Shown: piece by piece, positions 17,946 through 26,922 of the stretch
How the letters are laid out: the number at the start of each line of letters is the position of its first letter
How positions within the stretch are numbered: the first letter of the stretch is position 1
Origin: Bacillota bacterium
Lineage (GTDB): Bacteria; Bacillota; Clostridia; Lachnospirales; Lachnospiraceae
DNA length: 64,000 nt
Direction: 5' to 3'
NCBI GenBank assembly: GCA_023421505.1
Contig: JAEZTJ010000081.1
Coordinates: 186,001-250,000, forward strand
Notes under the pieces: model-generated
What the model was told of the DNA's origin: nothing
The model's database searches: none
What the model saw: the letters and a program-made list of their open reading frames with translations, nothing else
Translations under genes and position numbers: made by a program

Positions 17946-18974
17946 CTAAATATTATCTGCAATTGTATAAATGAGTTTTTCAGAATCTTCCCAACCAAGG
18001 CAGGGGTCGGTAATAGATTTACCGTACACATGCTCAGAAATCTTCTGACTTCCACCTTCAATATAGCTTTCTATCATCACACCCTTTACCATCTGAGCAA
18101 TATCAGGAGAGAGCTTTCGGCTGTGAAGCACCTCTTTTACGATACGGGTCTGCTCTAAGTAATGTTTATTTGAATTCGCATGATTGGAATCTATGATAGT
18201 TGCAGGATTCACCAGATCACGATCGTTATACATGGAAAACAATAAGTTTAAATCCTCATAATGATAATTGGGTATGGATTGACCATGTTTATTTACAGCA
18301 CCTCGTAAAATAGTATGAGCAAGAGGATTGCCGGAGGTTGTAACCTCCCAGGTACGGTATAAAAAGGTATGGCTTGCTTGTGCTGCAACTACTGAATTTA
18401 ACATAACGGAAAAATCACCGCTGGTTGGATTCTTCATACCGGCAGGTACATCCATACCGCTGATGGTCAAGCGATGCTGCTGATCTTCAACGGAACGTGC
18501 ACCAACCGCTACATAGGAGAGAATGTCTTCTACATAGGGCCAATTTTCAGGATAGAGCATCTCATCTGCTGCTGTCAGACCGCTTTCAGCGATTGCACGT
18601 AGATGCATTCTTCTCATTGCAATCAAACCCTCCTGTAAGTCAGGCTTCTTCTCAGGATCGGGTTGGTGAACCATACCCTTATAGCCTTCACCGGTAGTTC
18701 TGGGTTTATTTGTATAGATACGCGGAATCAGAATAACCTTATCAGAGACCTTATCCTGTATCTTTGCTAATCGATAGATATAATCGCAGACAGCGTCTTC
18801 ATTATCTGCAGAGCAGGGACCTATAATAACAAGGAATTTATTGGAGACACCTGTAATAACATCCTTTATTTGTTTATCTCTATCTTTCTTTCGGAGAACA
18901 TCTTTTGCCGGCATAGGATATGCCTGTACCAAATCCTCCGGTGATATTACTTCCCTAACAAATTTAAAACTCAT
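17946..18974 (-). CDS. aroF: 3-deoxy-7-phosphoheptulonate (DAHP) synthase, class I
   Basis: Condenses phosphoenolpyruvate and erythrose-4-phosphate, the first step of the shikimate pathway. The 342-residue protein is of the AroF/G/H type: VIIGPCSADNEDA, PRIYTNKPRTTGEGYKG, VGARSVEDQQHR and DSNHANSNK. There is no fused chorismate mutase domain. Which aromatic amino acid controls it cannot be read from sequence. The start at 18974 follows GAGGGAGA. A longer frame to 19034 overlaps the promoter and is rejected. It faces xerD across a shared terminator. Confidence 0.92.
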   Translation of the reverse strand: MSFKFVREVISPEDLVQAYPMPAKDVLRKKDRDKQIKDVITGVSNKFLVIIGPCSADNEDAVCDYIYRLAKIQDKVSDKVILIPRIYTNKPRTTGEGYKGMVHQPDPEKKPDLQEGLIAMRRMHLRAIAESGLTAADEMLYPENWPYVEDILSYVAVGARSVEDQQHRLTISGMDVPAGMKNPTSGDFSVMLNSVVAAQASHTFLYRTWEVTTSGNPLAHTILRGAVNKHGQSIPNYHYEDLNLLFSMYNDRDLVNPATIIDSNHANSNKHYLEQTRIVKEVLHSRKLSPDIAQMVKGVMIESYIEGGSQKISEHVYGKSITDPCLGWEDSEKLIYTIADNI

Positions 18975-19005
18975 TTTGTTAATCTCCCTCGATTTTTGTT
19001 GATTT

Positions 19006-19034
19006 ATTTTATCCTTTTTTAACTGGTTAGTCAA
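19006..19034 (-). promoter_or_regulatory. Promoter of the DAHP synthase gene
   Basis: On the minus strand TTGACT and TAAAAT are 17 bp apart, placing the transcript start about 25-30 bases before the start codon at 18974. This supports the shorter protein. Confidence 0.7.
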
Positions 19035-19130
19035 TCATTTCTGCAAGAAAATTATGATTGTACAGGGTTGCTTCCTAAAGATATTAAATACAACAAACGC
19101 TTTCATTTGGGATGAGAATAGCAGAGTGAA

Positions 19131-19162
19131 ATGATGCCGTTTTTTGGCATCATAAATAGTTG
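19131..19162 (+). repeat. ATGATGCC hairpin, left member of a pair flanking pdp
   Basis: ATGATGCC pairs with GGCATCAT around a six-T loop segment, followed by AAATAGTTG. An inverted copy lies at 20814-20845 on the other side of pdp. The rest of the 427-bp gap before pdp holds the aroF promoter and AT-rich sequence with nothing further that I can support. Confidence 0.6.
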
Positions 19163-19401
19163 TCCGTACAATTGTATAATATGATATGAAAGAATTGCTA
19201 AATAGAAATAATTATTGTATATTAAAGTAAGTCTATTATAAATGATACGAATAAATCCTGTATAAATATATGTGCTCTCTTTATAAGATGTAGGTTAGAG
19301 CAATTGATTACATTTGCTGTATATTTGGATATTACGAAAATAAAAAGAGCCGTACTAAAATAGAAGCAATTAATTATTATTAAGACAGAGGAGAGCTTGC
19401 C

Positions 19402-20727
19402 ATGAAGATGTACGATTTAATCAATAAGAAGAAAAACAGGGAAGTGTTAACGAAGGAGGAAATTGAATTTATTGTTACAGGGTATACAAAAGGGTCTATT
19501 CCGGATTATCAGATGTCTGCATTTCTAATGACAGTTTGCTTAAATGGAATGAATCATGAAGAAACCGCAGCCCTTACCGTTGCAATGGCCAATAGTGGCG
19601 ATCTTTTAGATTTGTCACAAATAAATGGTATCAAAGTGGATAAGCATAGCACCGGAGGCGTCGGTGACAAAACCTCACTGGTACTAAGTCCGATGGTAGC
19701 AGCTCTAAAAGTTCCGGTAGCAAAGATGTCCGGACGCGGCCTTGGCCATACAGGAGGGACAATAGATAAGCTGGAGAGTTTTCCGGGATTTTCTACTACA
19801 ATAACAACAGAGCAATTTATTTCAAATGTTAATAGGATAAAAATGGCTATTGTTGGACAGACAGCAAATCTAGCTCCCGCAGATAAGAAAATATATGCAC
19901 TGCGTGACGTTACTGCTACTGTTGATAATATCTCATTGATCGCTAGCAGTATTATGAGTAAGAAGCTAGCCTCTGGTTCTGATGTAATCGTTCTCGATGT
20001 GAAAACAGGCAGCGGTGCGTTTATGAAAAGCCTTGAGGCCTCTCTGGAGCTTGCTAAGGAAATGGTACAAATCGGCACAATTGCAGGTAAAGAAACCTAT
20101 GCAGTAATTACTGATATGAATCAGCCGCTTGGTTATGCGGTAGGTAACACCCTGGAAGTAATCGAAGCCATAGATACGCTTAAGGGAAAAGGACCGAGTG
20201 ATTTGCTGGAGGTTAGTGTTATTTTAGCTGCGTTTATGCTTGTTGGTGCACAGGTAGCAAAGACTGTAGAGGAAGCCAAGGAAATGCTTTATCAGACGAT
20301 TCGGGATGGCAGTGCTTTAGACAAATTTGCTGAATTTATTGAAGCTCAGGGGGGTAACCGGGAAGCGGTTTATCATACGGATACTTTAAAAAAGGCGGAG
20401 CTGACGGTGAATGTGACTGCAGCTAAGGATGGATATATCTCGGCAATCCAAACTGAGGAGGTTGGTATGACCTCTCTGATACTTGGTGGAGGAAGGGAAA
20501 CAAAGGAAAGCTTAATAGATCTAAGTGTTGGAATTAAAATTCACAAGAAATTGGGAGATCAAGTGCATAAGGAGGATATTCTGGCTACACTTTATGCAAA
20601 TGATAAAGATAAGCTCATGGAAGCAAAGAAGCGATTGGAGAAGGCTTATCAAATCGACCAGGAGAAGCCTGTTGGTATAAAGTATGTGTATGCAATCGTA
20701 ACAAAGAACGGAGTAGAACTTTTGTAA
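19402..20727 (+). CDS. pdp: Pyrimidine-nucleoside phosphorylase
   Basis: Phosphorolysis of uridine, deoxyuridine or thymidine to base and (deoxy)ribose-1-phosphate, for nucleoside salvage. The 441-residue protein carries the thymidine/pyrimidine phosphorylase signature SGRGLGHTGGTIDKLES. KHSTGGVGDKTSL binds phosphate and ALRDVTATVDNISLI lies in the active site. The C-terminal domain ends ...GIKYVYAIV. The closest family is the Bacillus Pdp type rather than strict thymidine phosphorylase. GAGGAGAG lies about seven bases before the ATG. No deoC or nucleoside transporter is adjacent. A pair of related hairpins flanks the gene. Confidence 0.93.
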   Translation: MKMYDLINKKKNREVLTKEEIEFIVTGYTKGSIPDYQMSAFLMTVCLNGMNHEETAALTVAMANSGDLLDLSQINGIKVDKHSTGGVGDKTSLVLSPMVAALKVPVAKMSGRGLGHTGGTIDKLESFPGFSTTITTEQFISNVNRIKMAIVGQTANLAPADKKIYALRDVTATVDNISLIASSIMSKKLASGSDVIVLDVKTGSGAFMKSLEASLELAKEMVQIGTIAGKETYAVITDMNQPLGYAVGNTLEVIEAIDTLKGKGPSDLLEVSVILAAFMLVGAQVAKTVEEAKEMLYQTIRDGSALDKFAEFIEAQGGNREAVYHTDTLKKAELTVNVTAAKDGYISAIQTEEVGMTSLILGGGRETKESLIDLSVGIKIHKKLGDQVHKEDILATLYANDKDKLMEAKKRLEKAYQIDQEKPVGIKYVYAIVTKNGVELL

Positions 20728-20813
20728 ATAGTATAAGTGTGAAGAAAAGCATCCTCACACTAATAAGAACTCCAGAATGAATTCCATTGGAAATTCATTC
20801 TACACTTCTTCAT

Positions 20814-20845
20814 CAACTATTTATGATGCCAAATAGCGGCATCAT
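20814..20845 (-). repeat. ATGATGCC hairpin, right member of the pair flanking pdp
   Basis: Reverse complement of the 19131-19162 element: CAACTATTTATGATGCC, a short loop, then GGCATCAT. The stem is identical and the nine-base AAATAGTTG flank is shared. Just upstream are two more simple hairpins (AGTGTGA/TCACACT at about 20736-20761 and AGAATGAATT/AATTCATTCT at about 20775-20801). Confidence 0.6.
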
Positions 20846-20919
20846 GACGTGATAAAATATAGATTTAACATTTTTAGATCATATCGTATCCTCTGTAAAA
20901 AATCATATCTTCAGTATAA

Positions 20920-20960
20920 AGAATGCCGCCGGAACATAGATCTGGGCGGTATTCTTTTTG
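20920..20960 (+). terminator. Terminator downstream of pdp
   Basis: AGAATGCCGCC pairs with GGGCGGTATTCT, followed by a T-run. The remaining sequence up to 21233 is AT-rich and appears empty apart from leader sequence. Confidence 0.75.
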
Positions 20961-21233
20961 CATAAAAATAAATGCATTTTCGGACATAAATCCATTCATG
21001 CAAATGATTTTTCAGGATATCTGAGTTAGTCTTCAAATCTGTTTAAATAAAATAATTATAATATCTAATTAATCAATTTTATAAGTAACTTTCATAGAAT
21101 TTAGAGAAGGAATAATTATGAAGTTCAAGATTAGTAACTTAACAATATCTATCAGGTTAAGGTCAGAGATATTGGATAGAGTGAGTAGATAACTTTCATT
21201 TATCATTGAACATGAGCAGAAAGGGAGACGAAG

Positions 21234-21809
21234 ATGAGAAAAAACTGCTGCAAACAAAAAGAACCGCCAATTTTAAAGATATGTAAATTTTTTATTTTAT
21301 TTATTATTATATATTTGATTTTGACTTTTCTTTATCAAAATTCATCCTTATATTATCGGAAAACAGTCAATCTACCTTTTTCTCTTCATTTAAACAAGAA
21401 GGATATTTATATGATAAAGGGTGAGGAAACTCATCTCTATGTATTTGGTTTTCATAAGCGGGTCAATTATTATTCAACCGATTTTAAGGTAGCCGGAGTG
21501 AACTTTAACGGAAGAGTATTTGCTTATAGAACCGGAAAAGCTTATATCATAGCTAAAGTGAACAAAAAAGTATTAAAATGCCGTGTTCATGTAATTGATA
21601 TCAGTAAAGAAGTGCTGGAGCTTAGAAATGGGGAAAGATATAATTTAAATATAAAAGGAACAGGCTCTTTTGTAAGCTGGAGCAGTAACAATAAGAGGGT
21701 CGCGTCAGTGAATATATTCGGCAGAGTAACGGCAAAGAGTAAAGGAAAAGCTGTTATAACAGCACGGGTAAATAAAAGGATTTTGAAATGTACGGTATAT
21801 GTTAAATAA
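21234..21809 (+). CDS. Membrane-anchored protein with Big2-like (bacterial Ig-like) repeats
   Basis: A protein of 191 residues with no assigned function. A basic N-terminus and one membrane helix (about 16-36, FFILFIIIYLILTFLYQ) are followed by an extracytoplasmic part. This contains one degenerate and one good Big2-type module. The good one runs from ELRNGERYNLNI through VSWSSNNKRVASVNIFG to GKAVITARVNKRILKC. The two modules share the endings KAYIIAKVNKKVLKC and KAVITARVNKRILKC, indicating an internal duplication. Big2 modules usually bind carbohydrate or mediate surface adhesion. The ribosome site is GGGAGACG. It is followed by a dispersed repeat and then a D,D-carboxypeptidase gene. Confidence 0.65.
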   Translation: MRKNCCKQKEPPILKICKFFILFIIIYLILTFLYQNSSLYYRKTVNLPFSLHLNKKDIYMIKGEETHLYVFGFHKRVNYYSTDFKVAGVNFNGRVFAYRTGKAYIIAKVNKKVLKCRVHVIDISKEVLELRNGERYNLNIKGTGSFVSWSSNNKRVASVNIFGRVTAKSKGKAVITARVNKRILKCTVYVK

Positions 21810-21832
21810 GTTTATATAACCTAATTCCAGCG

Positions 21833-21929
21833 CTGCTTATTTGGCTCGCTTGCGTGACTATGCGCATCTAGTTTGTGCGCAGCACAGACACAATTTTGCT
21901 GAGTGAAAGATTTGAAAAATCTTTCACTC
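21833..21929 (-). repeat. Dispersed imperfect repeat, copy G
   Basis: The sequence from CTGCTTATTT to GAGTGAAAGAT (21833-21911) aligns in reverse complement with 55222-55290. Both share the words ATCTTTCACTCAGCAA, CTGCGCACA and AAACTAGA. A hairpin GAAAGATTTGAAAAATCTTTC sits at its end. Related words occur in the proB leader. Confidence 0.6.
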
Positions 21930-22019
21930 TTATCATAAGGATTGGTCTAAAATGAAAATGCATGGATTAAAATAGTAATAATACATTTTTGCCGTAGGTT
22001 CGGCAGAATTGAGGTAAGC

Positions 22020-23252
22020 TTGAAAAAGATTATTTCTATTTTACTCTTATGTACTATGCTTGTATTTTTGCTATATCCCACTACTACCGATGCACAGATT
22101 AATAAAAAGAACCCAGATAGCGGTGGGGTGGCTGTCACTGTTGCAGCAGCTGTAAATGCCCAGCTGGAGTTAAACTCACCTTCCGCAGTATTGATTGAAG
22201 GCTCGACAGGAATGGTGATCTATGACAAAAACAAGGATGAGCGTTTAAAGCCAGCAAGTATTACTAAAATAATGACTTTATTGTTAATTTTTGAAGCTCT
22301 TGATGCTGGCAAAATAAAACTTACAGATGAGGTCAGTGTAAGCGAACATGCTGCATCCATGGGCGGCTCACAGGTATATTTGGAGCCAAATGAAATCCAG
22401 GATGTCAACACTATGATTAAATGCATCAGTATAGCCAGTGCTAATGATGCCTGTGTTGCTATGGCAGAATATATTGCCGGCTCGGAAGAGGAGTTTGTTG
22501 CCTTAATGAACAAGAGAGCCAAGGAACTGGGTATGAATAATACAAATTTTGTAAATTGCTGTGGACTGGATATCGATAATCATTATTCCTCTGCCTATGA
22601 TGTTGCCCTGATGTCAAGAGAGCTTATTACCAAATATCCTGAAATCAGTAAGTATTCTACAGTATGGATGGATACCATTACCCACACAACGAAAAAGGGT
22701 AAGACAGAATTTGGTTTAACCAATACAAATAAGCTGGTCAAATTCTATCAAGGAATTACCGGTTTGAAGACTGGTTCCACAGGCTTAGCGAAATATTGCT
22801 TATCCGCATCAGCCAGACGTAATAATATGAATTTAATTGCTGTAATTATGGCTGCGCCGGATACCAAAATAAGATTTATGGAGGCGTCAAAGCTATTGAA
22901 CTACGGATTTGCAAATTATAGCATATATTCAGATGATAATACCGATACAGTTCTATCACCGGTAAAGGTAACAAAGGGAGTACTTGATACAGTGCAGGGG
23001 AAGGCGGGCAAACAATTCTCTTATCTGTGTATCAAGGGAAAGACATCTGAAAATATCAGAAAAGAAGTATCATTATATGAAGAAGTTCCGGCACCGATTG
23101 CAGTAAATGATAAGATAGGCGAGATCATCTATTATTACGATAACGAGAAGATCGGTAGTGTTGATATTCTTGCTTCAGAAGCAATTGAAAAGGCCGGATA
23201 TAAGGATTATTTTATTAAACTGTTAAAACGTTATTTTATGTGTTCAAAATAA
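22020..23252 (+). CDS. Serine-type D-Ala-D-Ala carboxypeptidase (DacF/PBP5 type)
   Basis: Trims the terminal D-alanine from peptidoglycan stem peptides outside the membrane. The 410-residue precursor has a signal peptide (KKIISILLLCTMLVFLLYP). The catalytic motifs are PASITKIM (Ser80, Lys83), SAND (in ISIASANDACVAM) and GLKTGSTG. A C-terminal PBP5-like beta domain and a final amphipathic, basic stretch (KDYFIKLLKRYF) are expected to dock on the membrane. The start is TTG at 22020, six bases after GAGGT; no better ATG precedes the signal peptide. A terminator follows. A second enzyme of this family is encoded at 37703. Confidence 0.92.
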   Translation: MKKIISILLLCTMLVFLLYPTTTDAQINKKNPDSGGVAVTVAAAVNAQLELNSPSAVLIEGSTGMVIYDKNKDERLKPASITKIMTLLLIFEALDAGKIKLTDEVSVSEHAASMGGSQVYLEPNEIQDVNTMIKCISIASANDACVAMAEYIAGSEEEFVALMNKRAKELGMNNTNFVNCCGLDIDNHYSSAYDVALMSRELITKYPEISKYSTVWMDTITHTTKKGKTEFGLTNTNKLVKFYQGITGLKTGSTGLAKYCLSASARRNNMNLIAVIMAAPDTKIRFMEASKLLNYGFANYSIYSDDNTDTVLSPVKVTKGVLDTVQGKAGKQFSYLCIKGKTSENIRKEVSLYEEVPAPIAVNDKIGEIIYYYDNEKIGSVDILASEAIEKAGYKDYFIKLLKRYFMCSK

Positions 23253-23274
23253 TATTTGATAACAATTTGCAGCT

Positions 23275-23323
23275 AAGAGGGTATCCCTAAGTCAATTTAT
23301 GACTTTTGGGACACCTTCTTTTT
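23275..23323 (+). terminator. Terminator after the D,D-carboxypeptidase gene
   Basis: AAGAGGGTATCCCTAAGTCA pairs with TGACTTTTGGGACACCTTCTT, followed by Ts. Confidence 0.8.
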
Positions 23324-23329
23324 ATATTT

Positions 23330-23600
23330 AATTTTTAAGAAACTGTTTAGATTTACTAATTGTAATACGGCACATACAATTCCTCCCCCCAACCGTCTCC
23401 GTTTCAACACGAAATGTGAATAAAGCAATTTATTGACACTTCAACCGCTAACCTGTATATTATAATAGGTATGATAATAGTGTGAATTATTGAAAAGAAT
23501 AATTCACACCTCAAAGTTTGTGCCTGCGTCATCCTCGGCACAAACTAATTCAAAGGGCAGGCATGTTATGTAAATATGAATAGTATTGAAAAATGCATGC
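23330..23600. repeat. Repeat-rich gap upstream of the metallophosphoesterase gene
   Basis: From about 23337 a sequence resembling the left arm of the TAATTGCGAAAC element (AAGAAACTGTTTAGATTTACTAATTG) appears without its right half. A hairpin AATTATTGAAAAGAATAATT lies at about 23485-23505, and AGTTTGTGCC pairs with GGCACAAACT at about 23515-23545. The 32 bases at 23540-23571 match 40254-40285 with one difference. I see no ORF here. Confidence 0.5.
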
Positions 23601-23639
23601 AGGCTCAAAGTCTTGTAGTTGAGTCTGAAAGGAGACAGA

Positions 23640-24563
23640 ATGCAGATAGGTTTCATCATCATAGGAATAGTTCTTATAATTATCTTGTGGACTGCGATTG
23701 AACAGAAACAACTTGTCGTTACAAAATATAAGGTTACTTCAAAAAAACTTCCAAAAGCTTTTCAGGATACAAGGCTTGTTATTCTTGCAGATCTGCACAA
23801 TTATAGCTTCGGAAGAGAGAATGAAAGACTTTTAAGAAAAATCGAAGAACAAAAACCTGATTATATTTTAATTGCAGGTGACATGATTAATAAGAAGGTA
23901 GTCAGTTATCCTAGTAATGCCTTTTATTTGTTAGAGAAACTGGCGAAGAATTACAGAATTTATTATGCCTACGGCAACCATGAGCAAAGAATGGAGAAGC
24001 TGTTACGAGAAAGCCTGGTCAAAACTTTTGATGTGAAGCAAAAAAAGGCTGCTAATCTGGCTGCACTTTGCTCTACATGGGTACAATATAAAAAATTATT
24101 AAAGGATATTGGTGTAACCTTTCTAGATAATGAAGCCACCTATTTACAAAGGGATCATCAGAAAGTAAAAATTACTGGAGTATCAATCGGAAAAGAATTC
24201 TTTGTGAAGGGGAAATTACCGAATATGGCAAAGAGCTATCTCAATGAGTTATTGGGAGAAGCTAATACCCTGGATTTTCAAATCCTGCTTGCCCATAATC
24301 CCTTATATTTTCAAAATTACGCGGATTGGGGTTCTGATCTTACTATCTCAGGTCACCTGCATGGGGGCTTAGTAAGACTTCCTGGTATCGGTGGAGTAGT
24401 ATCTCCACAGGTTAGATTTTTCCCAAAATACAATGCAGGTAATTTTACCAATAATGGACAGGAAATGGTAGTATCACGCGGGCTTGGTTCGCATTCGATG
24501 ATGCCAAGATTATTTAATATTCCGGAGATTGTACTAATTACTATGAAATGTGGAGAATTATAA
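23640..24563 (+). CDS. Membrane-anchored metallophosphoesterase (YaeI/YkuE-like)
   Basis: A calcineurin-like phosphoesterase of 307 residues. After a short membrane anchor (residues 3-20, IGFIIIGIVLIIILWTA) come the metal-binding motifs VILADLHNY, LIAGDMIN, YGNHEQ, LAHNPLY and SGHLHGG. The catalytic domain probably faces outward. Relatives include YkuE and lipid A-modifying LpxG-type enzymes, but the substrate here is unknown. The ATG at 23640 is preceded by AAGGAGA; an in-frame TTG at 23619 lies upstream of that site and is rejected. The gene is 31 bases before scpA and may be cotranscribed with it. Confidence 0.85.
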   Translation: MQIGFIIIGIVLIIILWTAIEQKQLVVTKYKVTSKKLPKAFQDTRLVILADLHNYSFGRENERLLRKIEEQKPDYILIAGDMINKKVVSYPSNAFYLLEKLAKNYRIYYAYGNHEQRMEKLLRESLVKTFDVKQKKAANLAALCSTWVQYKKLLKDIGVTFLDNEATYLQRDHQKVKITGVSIGKEFFVKGKLPNMAKSYLNELLGEANTLDFQILLAHNPLYFQNYADWGSDLTISGHLHGGLVRLPGIGGVVSPQVRFFPKYNAGNFTNNGQEMVVSRGLGSHSMMPRLFNIPEIVLITMKCGEL

Positions 24564-24594
24564 TATCCGTGTAATAATCAGTGGAGGTTGATAT

Positions 24595-25371
24595 ATGGGG
24601 ATTCCCGTAAAGCTTGAAGCATTTGAAGGACCGCTTGATCTTTTGCTTCATTTAATTGATAAGAATAAAATTAATATATATGATATACCGATTATTGTTA
24701 TTACTGAACAGTATCTGGATTATATCAGACAGATGGATACGAAGGATCTTGATGTGATGAGCGAATTCCTGGTTATGGCAGCAACCCTTGTTAATATTAA
24801 GTCCAAGATGCTCCTGCCAATAGAAGAAAACGAAGACGAAGAAGTAGTAGATCCGAGGCAGGAGTTAGTCGAACGCTTATTAGAATATAAGATGTATAAA
24901 TACATATCTGAAGAACTTAGGGACAAGCAGCTGGACGCCTCACGGGTACTGTTTAAGCCACCTACAATTCCGTTTGAAATAGCTGAATACCGGGAGGACA
25001 TTGATGTAGAAGGGTTATTATCTGATCTAACCTTATCAAAGCTCCATGAGATATTTAAATCCATCGTTAAGAAACAGGTGGATAAGATAGACCCTATTCG
25101 AAGCAAATTCGGAAGAATTGAGAGAGAAGAAATTAATCTGGCAGATAAATTTTCGCAAATCCAGGAATATGGCTTATTACATAAAACCTTTTCCTTCCGT
25201 AGCTTGCTTGAGGCGCAGCACACTAAGATGGAAATTATCGTTACCTTTCTTGGTATCCTGGAATTAATCAAGATAGGAAGAATTCATATCGAACAAGAAT
25301 GTTTATTTGAGGATATTATCATAACATACCTTGCAGAAGATGTGATACAGATGGAGGAGGCAAGCTTTTAA
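24595..25371 (+). CDS. scpA: Segregation and condensation protein A
   Basis: Kleisin subunit that links SMC and ScpB in bacterial condensin on the nucleoid. The 258-residue protein starts with PVKLEAFEGPLDLLLHLIDKN-type sequence, the N-terminal SMC-neck-binding helical domain. An acidic linker (about 80-90, EENEDEEVVDP) follows, and a C-terminal winged helix includes IVTFLGILELIKIGRI. The ribosome site is GGAGG. The stop overlaps the scpB start (TAATG), so the two are translationally coupled. This is the standard arrangement in Firmicutes. Confidence 0.95.
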   Translation: MGIPVKLEAFEGPLDLLLHLIDKNKINIYDIPIIVITEQYLDYIRQMDTKDLDVMSEFLVMAATLVNIKSKMLLPIEENEDEEVVDPRQELVERLLEYKMYKYISEELRDKQLDASRVLFKPPTIPFEIAEYREDIDVEGLLSDLTLSKLHEIFKSIVKKQVDKIDPIRSKFGRIEREEINLADKFSQIQEYGLLHKTFSFRSLLEAQHTKMEIIVTFLGILELIKIGRIHIEQECLFEDIIITYLAEDVIQMEEASF

Positions 25372-25940
25372 TGGAACTAAAACAGATAGAGGCACAAGTT
25401 GAAGCAATTTTATTTACGATGGGGGAAGCAGTAGAGTTAGAGAGGCTTGCAGGGGCTCTTGATCACGACGCTGAGACGATAAGAAAAATCATTTATAATA
25501 TGATGGATCAATATGAGAAAGAGGAGCGAGGCGTCCATATTATTGAATTAGATGGTGCTTATCAGCTGTGTACAAAGCCATCCATGTATGAAGCAGTTAT
25601 TAAAATTACGCATATACCAAAGAAGCATGTACTTACTGATGTTCTACTAGAGACCTTGTCTATCATAGCATATAAACAGCCGATTACTAAGCTTCAGATA
25701 GAGGCTATCCGCGGAGTGAAATCTGATCATGCAGTTAATAAGTTGGTGGAATATAACCTGGTGTGTGAGATGGGAAGGATGGATGCACCGGGAAGGCCAA
25801 TTCTTTTTGGTACCACAGAGGAATTCTTAAGGTGCTTCGGCTTACAGTCTTTAGAAGCCCTTCCGGTACTAAATCCTGAGAAGATTGAGGACTTTAAGCT
25901 TGAGGCTGAAGAAGAGATGCAGCTGAAGTTAGATATTTAA
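25371..25940 (+). CDS. scpB: Segregation and condensation protein B
   Basis: ScpB dimer subunit of the SMC-ScpAB condensin. The 189 residues form two winged-helix domains. Diagnostic segments are IEAQVEAILFTMGEAVELERL at the start and VLLETLSIIAYKQPITKLQIE in the second domain. RGVKSDHAVNKLVE and GRPILFGTTEEFLRCFGL come toward the end. It overlaps scpA by one base and is followed after about 85 bp by a DUF362 gene in the same direction. Confidence 0.95.
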   Translation: MELKQIEAQVEAILFTMGEAVELERLAGALDHDAETIRKIIYNMMDQYEKEERGVHIIELDGAYQLCTKPSMYEAVIKITHIPKKHVLTDVLLETLSIIAYKQPITKLQIEAIRGVKSDHAVNKLVEYNLVCEMGRMDAPGRPILFGTTEEFLRCFGLQSLEALPVLNPEKIEDFKLEAEEEMQLKLDI

Positions 25941-26025
25941 ATGAAAAAGCTTATTAACAGCTATGCATAAAACCGGTAGAGTTATCTCATGCTATTTGAA
26001 AATAGCAGGTATATCCGGAGGTTTT

Positions 26026-26922
26026 ATGAAAGAGAGAAGAGTACAAAAACCTATTGTCAGTTTAGTAAGAAGCAGTACAGAACAGGCCTCGGTTAAGGAG
26101 GTCTTAGATTTACTTCCGATAAAGGATATCATTCATTCCGGTGATAGAGTAGTGATCACTCCAAATTGGGTTAGTGCCAAATCACCTGCCACAGCAGCAG
26201 TAGTTGGGCCGCAAACTCTGCAGGCCTTGATCCGGTATGTGAAGGATTTTCAGCCTGAGGAAATTATCATAGCAACAGGCTCAGGAGAAGATACGGTTAG
26301 GGTTTTTCATCAGGTGGGTTATGATAAAATTATTGAGATGGAACAGGTAACCTTTATTGATTTGAATTACGGACCATATACTGAGTTAGAATTAGATCAT
26401 AATATTATACCAAGAACAAAGATTAACCAGTTGATTGATCATATGGATGTTCTAATCAGCTTTACCCAGTTAAAGCAGCATGAGGAGGCTACGATGAGTG
26501 CCGCGATTAAAAATATTGCAATGGGTTGGCCGCCTGCAGATCTTCATGGCTTTCCGAAAAAGAACCTTGGAATTCATAAGGATTTACATGGTTTTATTGC
26601 GGCTATGGCAAAGAAGCTTCCAATTGATTTATCAATCATAAGCGCAGATAAGGCGATGATTGGTACTGGACCAAATCATGGAATTGCAGTAGATACAAAG
26701 GGCCTTATGATTGCAGCAACGGATCCCGTTGCCGCGGATACGATAGGAGCCAGAATGCTCGGTTTTCTGCCGCAGGCTGTACATTATCTGTATTCACTGT
26801 ATCAGAATAATATTGGGGAAGCAGATATAGAGAAGATGACCATAAAAGGATTATCTTTAAGGGAAGCGGAGAGGATATTCTCGATGGCAGCCTATGGAAG
26901 TGAAATTGTATTGGATAAATAA
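26026..26922 (+). CDS. DUF362-family protein
   Basis: A 298-residue protein of the DUF362 family; its role is unknown and no iron-sulfur cluster motif is present. Typical features are VVITPNWVSAKSP, the IIIATGSGEDTVRVFHQVGY segment, LISFTQLKQHEEATMSAAIKN and the C-terminal ATDPVAADTIGARMLGF. The ATG at 26026 is preceded by GGAGG; an in-frame ATG at 25963 has no ribosome site and adds a leader unlike the family. The stop codon overlaps the start of a 48-residue ORF, and a terminator follows that ORF. Confidence 0.8.
   Translation: MKERRVQKPIVSLVRSSTEQASVKEVLDLLPIKDIIHSGDRVVITPNWVSAKSPATAAVVGPQTLQALIRYVKDFQPEEIIIATGSGEDTVRVFHQVGYDKIIEMEQVTFIDLNYGPYTELELDHNIIPRTKINQLIDHMDVLISFTQLKQHEEATMSAAIKNIAMGWPPADLHGFPKKNLGIHKDLHGFIAAMAKKLPIDLSIISADKAMIGTGPNHGIAVDTKGLMIAATDPVAADTIGARMLGFLPQAVHYLYSLYQNNIGEADIEKMTIKGLSLREAERIFSMAAYGSEIVLDK

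Noticed and set aside
19554..20078. 174-codon minus-strand frame opposite pdp
   Set aside because: Long but fully antisense to a conserved enzyme, with no ribosome site and a composition typical of antisense shadows.
24720..25271. 183-codon minus-strand frame opposite scpA
   Set aside because: Antisense shadow of a conserved gene; serine/leucine-rich translation typical of such frames.
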